64,000 bases of DNA from Methanosphaera stadtmanae. GTDB taxonomy: Archaea; Methanobacteriota; Methanobacteria; Methanobacteriales; Methanobacteriaceae. Position numbers and translations under genes: made by a program. This document shows positions 27,891 to 35,509 of the stretch, piece by piece; position 1 is the stretch's first letter, and every line of letters begins with the position of its first letter. The notes beneath the pieces are model-generated. The model saw only the letters and a program-made list of their open reading frames with translations. It was not told where the DNA came from and did no database searches. Location: the NCBI GenBank assembly GCA_015062805.1, contig SUTQ01000003.1:62001-126000 (forward strand), given 5' to 3'.

Positions 27891-29189
27891 CTATTTTTTA
27901 TTTGAAGAACTGATTTTTGAATTGATATAATCCTCATATTCAATATTAAGTTTTCGCTTAGAAATTAATTTTTTGGATTCATCTTTAATTTTTAAATTTT
28001 CGTTAATAAGAGTATCATATAATTCAAGATTTTTATTTAAATAATCAGATTCAATTTTCAATAATTTATTTTCTTGTTTTAACCTATTAATAGTGGATGC
28101 GGAAGATAAAGCAATATACTCATTAAAATTATCGCTGTTTAAAATATTTTCATATTTTTCAAAAATTAAAGCAAAGTCTGCATCCTCTTCAAGGATATTT
28201 TTGACTTCATTTTTGAAAATAACCTGTTTTAATAAAAATTCTTTAGTTTTATTAAAAAGAAGGTTTGAATACTCTTCTTGGAAACCAACATAAATAGAAT
28301 TAGAATTATAATATTTAGAATAATCAAAATATTTATTTCTAAAATTTTTCCTTTCATTTTTAGGAACATGTAATATATAATCATGGAATTTAGACATGTC
28401 TAAATTATCTGTAAGAATTTTTAATTTAAACTTAATAAATTCGTTTTCATATTTTTCTAACAAATTTCTTCTCAATAAATAGTTTTCAATTCCTTCAATT
28501 GCATCAACAACTTCCAAAGAAGAACAATCGGCAGAAATCATATGATCATTAATTAATTTAAAGTTTTCATGAATGTTCAATGCCTTGTGAAATAGCAAGG
28601 TATCCTCAACTGAAAATACGTTTTTAGATAACACACTAATTTTTATGTCAAATACGAAATCAAAAACATTGTCATTATCAAAAATTTTTTCAAAATTATA
28701 TATTAAAAATTTTCTTGAAAATAACTTATTGTATAAATTATTTAAATTTGAAAAAATATATTTTTTAAAATCTTCTGAATCACAATTGACTACTTTTTGT
28801 CTTTCAACAGACCACTTTTCTTTTAGTTTTTTTTCGAAAAAATTTCTATTAATTTTATCCTCTTTAGAATAATTGTTAGAATTAAAACATATGAAATCTA
28901 AATCATTATTTGAAATATTATTTAAAAGAACGTTTAAAGAATCTGTTAATAAATAATCACCAGATTTTAAGAAAAGAACATACTCTCCGTTACATTTATT
29001 AATTATATTCTCGAATGAATCCTTATTAAATATTTTAATATAATCTACTTTGGTTTCAATATTTTCATTATTCAAATATAAAATTTCAAAATTTTTAAAT
29101 GATTGATTCTCTAATGAATTAATCGTAATGTTCTGATTATTATTATCCTCTCTCAAAAAAATTATAGAAAGTTTTGGCTCAACAGTCAT
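27891..29189 (-). CDS. Degenerate GT2-like protein
   Basis: A 432-residue protein with a recognisable GT2 outline (LSIIFLRED, TINSLENQSFKNFEILYLN, GEYVLFLKSGDYLL). The nucleotide-binding DGS-D motif is gone, and the metal-binding site reads LKSGD where active paralogues have LDSDD. The C-terminus is long, charged and coiled-coil-like (KLLKIESDYLNKNLELYDTL). The N-terminus is spaced like its neighbours and a GGAG Shine-Dalgarno precedes the ATG, so it appears expressed. It follows the intact GT2 at 29265 on the same strand, the same intact-degenerate pairing seen at 9882 and 8783. A non-catalytic partner or scaffold is one explanation; decay is another. Confidence 0.65.
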   Translation of the reverse strand: MTVEPKLSIIFLREDNNNQNITINSLENQSFKNFEILYLNNENIETKVDYIKIFNKDSFENIINKCNGEYVLFLKSGDYLLTDSLNVLLNNISNNDLDFICFNSNNYSKEDKINRNFFEKKLKEKWSVERQKVVNCDSEDFKKYIFSNLNNLYNKLFSRKFLIYNFEKIFDNDNVFDFVFDIKISVLSKNVFSVEDTLLFHKALNIHENFKLINDHMISADCSSLEVVDAIEGIENYLLRRNLLEKYENEFIKFKLKILTDNLDMSKFHDYILHVPKNERKNFRNKYFDYSKYYNSNSIYVGFQEEYSNLLFNKTKEFLLKQVIFKNEVKNILEEDADFALIFEKYENILNSDNFNEYIALSSASTINRLKQENKLLKIESDYLNKNLELYDTLINENLKIKDESKKLISKRKLNIEYEDYINSKISSSNKK

Positions 29190-29264
29190 ATCTATTCTCC
29201 AAATTTATTAAAAACTTCTTTAACCTATCAATTAAGTGAATAAAGTTATATTTAGAAAAATCAT

Positions 29265-30443
29265 CTAATTTTCATTAGTTAATTCTTGTTTTTCACATAC
29301 AGAAAGGTTTTTTTCTTGTAATTTTACCAATTCTTTTTCAAAAAGATTGTTTTTCTTTAAAACTCTAATTAAATCTTCATTATCAGTATGTAATTCATCT
29401 ATTAATATTCTTGACTTATTTTTTTGGAAATTATTTTTATTTTTTAAGTCATAATTTTCCATCAATAATTCGAATTCCATGTATTCTCTTGATTTTAAAA
29501 CTGAATCTAAAATATATTTATTTTTAGGATGTAAAATCGTTTGTAAATAATCATAGAGATTTTCTTCTTTTAACCAATTGAAAAAATTTTTTTGTAATTC
29601 ATCAAAATATATTGATTTAAATTCTTCTTTAAGTTTATTAAAACGAATATATGACAATGAAATTTTTCTATTACATAAAATACTTCTTGATTTATCATCT
29701 AATTTACCATATTCCTTAAATAAGTCTAATATCATCGTATTGATAATTATTGAATCAATAAACCTTTTATCTCCAGCACGAGTAGAAGAAGTATTACGCC
29801 ATCGACGTGTAAATAAAAATTCATCTAAAAAATAAATTTTTTCAGCTAGAAACAACGATTCCCAAAAAACTATATTATCCTCAAAGATTAAACCTTCTGG
29901 AAAACGTATCCCATGATTTTTAATGAAATCTTTCTTGTACAATTTTGTCCATGGAGTTACTGCCATATTAAAACTCAATTCTTTCAAATCATTATAGTTA
30001 AATACTTCATCCCCAACACGATTTACAACAGCTTGCATACTATAATTTTCCGTTTCATAATATTCTTCAGTTTCTTCATCATAATTTATAGCTTTAAAAA
30101 ATACAAAGTCTACATTTTTCTCCTCTGCAGCTTTAAAAGTTTTTTCTAAAGCAGAAACATCTAAAATATCATCAGAATCCATAAAAAATAGGTATTTACC
30201 CTGAGCTAAATCTATTCCCTTATTAGTTGCAACCGCATGCCCCATGTTTTCTTGTGAAATAATCATTATTCTATTATCACTTTGAGCATATTCTTTCAAA
30301 ATATTTAAAGAATTATCAGTTGATCCATCATTAACACATATAATTTCAATATCACTAAGTGTTTGATTAACAATACTATCCATACATAATTTTAAATATT
30401 TTTCAACATTATACACTGGAATAATTACTGATACTTTAACCAT
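29265..30443 (-). CDS. GT2 family glycosyltransferase (paralogue group B)
   Basis: Intact GT2 domain with VSVIIPVYNVE, VNDGSTDNS and FMDSDD near residue 88. It shares TPWTKLY, FPEGLIFEDN and RRWRNTSSTRAGD with the 7753 and 22142 products. The C-terminal tail is coiled-coil-like (ELHTDNEDLIRVLKKNN) but lacks the SNSWKLT motif of the others. GTGGGGT precedes the ATG. It lies 85 nt downstream of the LicD-domain gene and upstream of a degenerate GT2, suggesting one operon from 32139 down to 27891. Donor sugar is unknown. Confidence 0.87.
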   Translation of the reverse strand: MVKVSVIIPVYNVEKYLKLCMDSIVNQTLSDIEIICVNDGSTDNSLNILKEYAQSDNRIMIISQENMGHAVATNKGIDLAQGKYLFFMDSDDILDVSALEKTFKAAEEKNVDFVFFKAINYDEETEEYYETENYSMQAVVNRVGDEVFNYNDLKELSFNMAVTPWTKLYKKDFIKNHGIRFPEGLIFEDNIVFWESLFLAEKIYFLDEFLFTRRWRNTSSTRAGDKRFIDSIIINTMILDLFKEYGKLDDKSRSILCNRKISLSYIRFNKLKEEFKSIYFDELQKNFFNWLKEENLYDYLQTILHPKNKYILDSVLKSREYMEFELLMENYDLKNKNNFQKNKSRILIDELHTDNEDLIRVLKKNNLFEKELVKLQEKNLSVCEKQELTNEN

Positions 30444-30528
30444 TCAAACCCCACAACTTATAGTATTTTGTCCAAATAATTAATAAAAATTAAAAAAAAA
30501 TGAGAAGGAATAATAACTTTAGAATGTT

Positions 30529-32139
30529 TTAAAATTTAAATTTCTTATTTACATTATATATTCTTTTTAAATCAGCTTTAAATATTTCAGGAGCCTTTTC
30601 ATCATATCTGAAACGACCCACCCTATTATGCGTACGAATAGTAGGTGGAACTTCCATAAAGTTTCCATAAATATTTTTTAAATATTCATAAGAGTTATTA
30701 GGAGCATAAAATTCATAATCCCCATAAGGAACATTTTTCAGAGGGAATACATCTTCTGACTTAAATATCATTAATTTGTACAAATTATGTAGTCCACAGG
30801 CCCCTTCAACACCTGGAATAACATACTTATCATAATCCATATTCAAATTCAAAGATTTATAATAATTTTTAAGAACTGAATCAGGATCCAATCCATTATA
30901 AGCTAAGCTAAAATCATTTCCTTCAGTTAACTCCCTGTAATAGTCAAGTTTAGTATTATAATATATTTCATTAATAGTTTCTTCATCATAATCCATGATG
31001 AAATCATATGGGAATACATCTACACCAGCAAATATTGTATTTCCAGCATAATCTGTTTTATGAATATCAAATATTTGAAGGAATGAATTTACTTTATTAT
31101 TGTCAATTTTCCGTTTTCTATAACTTACCCTAAGAATATCATCCAATTTATTTTCTTTGATTTCATCAATAATTACTTCATTTAATTGATTATATTCCTT
31201 TCTCATCATTCCTATATCAACATCATCATCCCAAGGAATAAAATACTGATGCCTAATTGCACCTAATAAAGTTCCATAATCTAACCACCATTCAAGATCA
31301 TATTTTTTACAAACATTTCCTACAAAAGATAGTAATTCAGTACATAAATCTTGAGTATACTTTAATAAATTTTTAGACTTTAATTCATGATCTAAAAACA
31401 AATTATTAAATAAAAAATTGTTTGATTCTAGTACTTCATTGGTATATTGTTCAAAATTATCAAATCGTTCTTTCAAATTAATTACTTCTTGTAACAAACG
31501 TTCATAATTTTTATCTGTATCATTTCTGGAGAAAAATGTGGAAACAATACTATCTTCAGAATATAATTCAAAATCACTAAATTTAATAAAAGAATCTTTA
31601 GATAATCTCCAAGTGAAATAACCTTTACCTTCTTTCAAACTGAATGAATAAGATTTAATTTTTTTATTATTAATGAAAATAACCAACTTATTATTCTCGT
31701 AAGAAATTAAAATATGGTCATTAGTTTTTAAAGAAAAATTATCTATATTAATGTTTTGAAAAGATTCTTCAAGATTTACAAAACGTAAAGAAACATTGCT
31801 ATGACCCAAGTAATTAAATTCCATTTTAAATGATACTGGTAATATTAAACGATTATGATTATTATCTGTTAAATATGAAAAAAATATTTTTTTAGACTTA
31901 TTTTCAATTAAAGAATAAGTTTCAAACCTTTGAATATTATTTTCTTTACTCCAACAATCATTGTGTTCTACTTGTATTCCTTTATCTTTTTGAATAATAT
32001 TATGAACAACCGTGTTATTAATTAAATCAAAAAATGTTAAATTATTTGGATTTATTAAACCAAGAGAATTGATTTCGTTAGACTTATCCATTGTCAATAT
32101 ATTTAGAGAAACACTATTAGTATTATCGTTTTTTGCCAT
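30529..32139 (-). CDS. LicD-domain phosphocholine transferase-like protein with N-terminal beta-sandwich
   Basis: It is predicted to attach phosphocholine (or a related phospho-substituent) to a glycan. The LicD domain starts near residue 258 with DLCTELLSFVGNVCKKYDL, followed by WLDYGTLLGAIRH near 287 and the metal-binding IPWDDDVDIGM near 302-310, the defining LicD motif of the nucleotidyltransferase fold. The N-terminal 200 residues are beta-rich (FKMEFNYLGHSNVSLRF, then GYFTWRLS) and resemble a concanavalin-like sandwich, perhaps for glycan binding. GGTGA precedes the ATG. With the LicC-LicA-like fusion 3 kb away it would complete a choline, phosphocholine, CDP-choline, glycan route. No LicB choline transporter is present in the window. 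Confidence 0.85.
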   Translation of the reverse strand: MAKNDNTNSVSLNILTMDKSNEINSLGLINPNNLTFFDLINNTVVHNIIQKDKGIQVEHNDCWSKENNIQRFETYSLIENKSKKIFFSYLTDNNHNRLILPVSFKMEFNYLGHSNVSLRFVNLEESFQNINIDNFSLKTNDHILISYENNKLVIFINNKKIKSYSFSLKEGKGYFTWRLSKDSFIKFSDFELYSEDSIVSTFFSRNDTDKNYERLLQEVINLKERFDNFEQYTNEVLESNNFLFNNLFLDHELKSKNLLKYTQDLCTELLSFVGNVCKKYDLEWWLDYGTLLGAIRHQYFIPWDDDVDIGMMRKEYNQLNEVIIDEIKENKLDDILRVSYRKRKIDNNKVNSFLQIFDIHKTDYAGNTIFAGVDVFPYDFIMDYDEETINEIYYNTKLDYYRELTEGNDFSLAYNGLDPDSVLKNYYKSLNLNMDYDKYVIPGVEGACGLHNLYKLMIFKSEDVFPLKNVPYGDYEFYAPNNSYEYLKNIYGNFMEVPPTIRTHNRVGRFRYDEKAPEIFKADLKRIYNVNKKFKF

Positions 32140-32375
32140 TTTTTTTCACCATATAAATAAGAAATGTAAATTATTCGAGTCTATAAATTTTTTATTATAC
32201 ATTAGTTATGTTATTCTTAATTAATAAAATTTTGAGTACTATATACAAAAAGTGATAATAAAAAACCAAAATATTCAGAAAAAGATTTTATAGCAAGTCT
32301 ATACAAAAATTTTTATTTAAATGAAATCAAATATATATTTATAATATAATAAGTTAGGGGGAACTCTTTATAATT
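32140..32375. promoter_or_regulatory. Divergent promoter region between the licD-like operon and SGNH module 3
   Basis: A 236-nt A+T-rich spacer with transcription leaving in both directions. A TATA-like element (TATATATTTA, 32332-32341) lies about 25 nt before the GGGGGA Shine-Dalgarno at 32357-32362 and would serve the plus-strand SGNH module. The minus-strand promoter cannot be assigned with certainty. Confidence 0.4.
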
Positions 32376-33272
32376 TTGAATTTTTTTGAATCGGAAAAGA
32401 TGCATAGAACACAAGTAGATTCTATGGCTTATACATTTGAAAGCAATGCTCAACAATTTACTGTTAATTATGAAGTTTCACATGTTGTTAAAGGTTATTT
32501 TCCACAAATAGGTCTTACCGCCCGTGAAGGAATATGTATAATGTACAGACCTTCTGGAGAGAATCAATGGTTTAATATAGATTGTTATACAATCATTTCA
32601 TCAGTTAATGTAAATATGAATAATTTTGTTGAAAAAGATGAAGTATACGAAATCATGATTTATGGGCCAATTATTGGAAAATTATCTAAATTAGAAATTG
32701 AGTTCCCAGATGAATCATATGCTAAAATAATTAATTGGATTCCTGATAAAAGCATATGCGTTGCAGGTGGTTCCAATAGTTTTGGAGTAGGTTGTACAAC
32801 TACTGGATTGATGTTTTCAAATATACTGGAAAGAAAACTTGGTGCACAAGTGTATCACATAACATATAACCACAAAAATTATTTAGAATCCATCCATAAT
32901 TATTATAAAAATTCAAATCCCCCTGTATGTGATGTTGGAATTCTTGAATTAGATCATTATAGTCAAAATGAATCAATCGTAGAAAATTTACTTCCAGAAG
33001 TAATTTCATTAATGAATCAAAGATGCAAATATTTGATTGGATGGTATAGTCTGGCAAATGTAAAATCTTATAAGAAAATTATTGCAAATAATACTATTCA
33101 TGATTTTATTTATAATAATGAAATTGAAATAGTAGATTTATCTTATTTGTACGATGAGAAATATAGAGAAATGTGTACTTATAATAATTATTATATTAAT
33201 GATACAGGTAACATAATGGTTTATAAAGAGCTAAAAGATGGCATTAGGAGGATTACAAAGTGGAAAATTTAG
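32376..33272 (+). CDS. SGNH-like companion protein, copy 3 (catalytic Asp/His absent)
   Basis: A 298-residue paralogue of the 12715 and 19128 products. The N-terminal half has REGICIMY at the GxDLY position. Block I reads GGSNSFGVGC, so a Ser is present at the nucleophile position here. The C-terminal block reads NNYYINDTGN, with no Asp-x-x-His, so hydrolytic activity is doubtful. LELDH and IGWYSLA match the shared central motifs. The start is uncertain. The TTG at 32376 lies 13 nt after GGGGGA, which is rather far, and a non-canonical ATA at 32370 or the ATG at 32400 are alternatives. Its 3' end overlaps the hydrolase gene by 13 nt. Confidence 0.63.
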   Translation: MNFFESEKMHRTQVDSMAYTFESNAQQFTVNYEVSHVVKGYFPQIGLTAREGICIMYRPSGENQWFNIDCYTIISSVNVNMNNFVEKDEVYEIMIYGPIIGKLSKLEIEFPDESYAKIINWIPDKSICVAGGSNSFGVGCTTTGLMFSNILERKLGAQVYHITYNHKNYLESIHNYYKNSNPPVCDVGILELDHYSQNESIVENLLPEVISLMNQRCKYLIGWYSLANVKSYKKIIANNTIHDFIYNNEIEIVDLSYLYDEKYREMCTYNNYYINDTGNIMVYKELKDGIRRITKWKI

Positions 33273-34321
33273 TTTCAATTAAAGACCCCTTAAAAACTAT
33301 AAACGAAAATAACATCCAATATCTGAACATATTTAATCATCCTAGCCTAGTTTATGGAAATACTGTTAAATCAGACAAAGTTGATTTTTGTAAATATAAT
33401 CAAGAAATTCAAGATGAAATGAAAGCATGTGGTGAATATTTAGATAATGCCATGCAATATCATAAAGCATCAACTTGTGGAAATAGAATTAGATTCAAAA
33501 GTACTTCACGAAGGTTAGTGTTTAAAGTTGAATTGAAAAGAGCTTATAATTACAAGAATATGGTTTCATGGAATTCATCAGGGATTGAAATATTCTTAAT
33601 AGATACTGATGGAAAATACCATAATTATTCCATAATTGCTCCGAAAGAAGGATATAGTATATTTGCAGAACAAATAAACATCCCTCCTAACAGTTCTGTT
33701 TGTATATTTTTACCAAATTATAATTCCATACTTGATATGTACATTGGTTTTGAACGTGGATCAAGAATAAAACAATTACCTTACCCAAAAAAGAATAGAA
33801 AACCAATATTATTCTATGGAAACAGTACAACACAAGGAGCTTCAGCAACAAAAAGTGGGAATAGTTTTCCAAATATTGTTAGTAGAAAATTAAATCATGA
33901 CATTATAAATTTATCTATGATAACCTGTTGCAGGGGAACACAAAAAACAGCCGAAATGATTGGTGATATAGATTGTGAAGCCATTGTAATTGATTATTCA
34001 AGATACGCCCCTAATTTAGAATACCTTAAAAATACACACGAAGCATTCTATAAAAAAATTAGGGAAAAACATCCGGATAAAAAAATTATTATAATGACAA
34101 CAGCATGTTTTAACAACTGGAAAACTTACGATGCATATGACGATGTAATTATCCAAACATATGAAAATGCCGTTGCAAATGGGGAAAATACCCTTCTTCT
34201 AAATCAGAAAGCATTATTTAACAGAAAAGATTATGATTTAATAGCTATTGACATTGGCCATTATACAGATTATGGAATGTTCAAAATAGCTGAAAAAATA
34301 TGTGAATTACTTAATTCATAA
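33260..34321 (+). CDS. GxDLY/SGNH-family hydrolase, copy 3 (predicted glycan acyl-esterase)
   Basis: A 353-residue close paralogue of the 13625 product. The GxDLY position reads GIEIF. Block I is YGNSTTQGASAT with the nucleophile Ser near residue 189. The CCRGT oxyanion region and IDYSR segment are intact, and the catalytic dyad is Asp331 and His334 in DIGHYTDYGM. All catalytic elements are present, so this copy and copy 1 are the likely active enzymes. GTG start at 33260 with AGGAGG 8 nt upstream, inside the companion gene, so the two are translationally coupled. No signal peptide. A strong T-rich terminator follows. Confidence 0.82.
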   Translation: MENLVSIKDPLKTINENNIQYLNIFNHPSLVYGNTVKSDKVDFCKYNQEIQDEMKACGEYLDNAMQYHKASTCGNRIRFKSTSRRLVFKVELKRAYNYKNMVSWNSSGIEIFLIDTDGKYHNYSIIAPKEGYSIFAEQINIPPNSSVCIFLPNYNSILDMYIGFERGSRIKQLPYPKKNRKPILFYGNSTTQGASATKSGNSFPNIVSRKLNHDIINLSMITCCRGTQKTAEMIGDIDCEAIVIDYSRYAPNLEYLKNTHEAFYKKIREKHPDKKIIIMTTACFNNWKTYDAYDDVIIQTYENAVANGENTLLLNQKALFNRKDYDLIAIDIGHYTDYGMFKIAEKICELLNS

Positions 34322-34326
34322 ACTTA

Positions 34327-34347
34327 TTTTTTTATTTTTTTATTTTT
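34327..34347 (+). terminator. Triple T-run terminator after SGNH module 3
   Basis: T7-A-T7-A-T5 begins 6 nt after the hydrolase stop codon. This is a typical archaeal U-tract terminator and separates the module from the next GT gene. Confidence 0.55.
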
Positions 34348-34428
34348 CGTTAATTTAAAGATGAATAGAATTTTTTAATAGAGATACTTCTTTTAATTAT
34401 TTAAAAAAATAAAACTGTGGGGAATTTA

Positions 34429-35451
34429 ATGTCTATGAAAATTTCAGTTATAATACCAGTGTACAATAAAGAAAAATATATTAAGAAATGTTTAGAATCC
34501 TTGATAAATCAAACTCTTACAGAAATAGAGATAATCTGCATAAATGATGGATCAACAGATGATTCTTTAAGAATAATTGAAGAATATTCTAAACAAGATT
34601 CAAGAATAAAAGTATTTTCTCAAGAAAATAAAGGTCCTGGACATGCAAGAAATCAAGGATTAAAATATTCAAAAGGAGAATATATTGCATTTATTGATGC
34701 TGATGATTGGATTGAAATCGATTCATTAGAACTATTATATGATAATGCTAAAAAATATGATTCTGAATTAGTATTCTTCAATGCAATTGAACATTTACCA
34801 AACAACCAATTAAATAAAAGAACTTATTTTCCGGAAGATATTGAAGGAGTGTTTAATTACAAAAATAAAAAGGATATTGTTATGAACAATTTTTTAATTG
34901 TCTGTACCAAATTACATGAATTTTCTTTTTTAAAGGAAAATGATATACAATTTTCTGATTCTGAATTATTTGAAGATGTTTTTTTCCATATTAAATCAAC
35001 GATTAACGCTGAAAAAATTACTTATGTAAATAAATATTTTTATAACTATAGACGAACTGAAAAAAATACAAGACAAAGTGATTCAATAAAAAGTAATAAA
35101 AGTTTTATATTTTTAGACACAATAAATGAAATAAAATTATTATTAATAGAAAAAAACGCATATGAAATATTGGAAGATAATTTCATAAAATTTAAACTCA
35201 CTGAATTGAATAATCTATTTAATAATGTTGATACTTTATATAAAAAAGACTTTTACAACTTAATAAAAAATGATTTTAACAATAATCCTATTAAAGAAAG
35301 TTCATTAAACAAATTACCAATTGATAAGAAAAAATTCTATAAAGAAATTATAGAATCAAAAAATTATGAAGAATATGCTATAACAATTAACTCAGGAAAA
35401 GATGTAAAAAAAATAAATAAAATAATTAATAAAATTAAAAGATTTTTCTAA
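34429..35451 (+). CDS. GT2 family glycosyltransferase
   Basis: Intact GT2 domain: ISVIIPVYNKE, INDGSTDDS, GHARNQGLKYSKGEYIAF and metal site FIDADD. The ATG at 34429 was chosen because GTGGGG lies 6 nt upstream; the GTG at 34417 is itself part of that Shine-Dalgarno. The middle carries the LINQTLTEIE and FEDVFFH segments of this GT2 group, and the C-terminus is Lys-rich without the SNSWKLT tail. It is the last gene of the island before tgtA and stands alone after a terminator. Substrate is unknown. Confidence 0.87.
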   Translation: MSMKISVIIPVYNKEKYIKKCLESLINQTLTEIEIICINDGSTDDSLRIIEEYSKQDSRIKVFSQENKGPGHARNQGLKYSKGEYIAFIDADDWIEIDSLELLYDNAKKYDSELVFFNAIEHLPNNQLNKRTYFPEDIEGVFNYKNKKDIVMNNFLIVCTKLHEFSFLKENDIQFSDSELFEDVFFHIKSTINAEKITYVNKYFYNYRRTEKNTRQSDSIKSNKSFIFLDTINEIKLLLIEKNAYEILEDNFIKFKLTELNNLFNNVDTLYKKDFYNLIKNDFNNNPIKESSLNKLPIDKKKFYKEIIESKNYEEYAITINSGKDVKKINKIINKIKRFF

Positions 35452-35477
35452 AAAATTATTTCAGTTACTTAAAACAT

Positions 35478-35487
35478 AAATATATAA
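35478..35487 (+). promoter_or_regulatory. TATA-like box A for tgtA-pyrI
   Basis: AAATATATAA stands about 27 nt before the region of the expected transcription start, immediately ahead of the GGATG Shine-Dalgarno at 35501-35505 and the ATG at 35510. The leader would be very short. Confidence 0.4.
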
Positions 35488-35509
35488 TAATGAATTTTCA
35501 GGATGTAAT

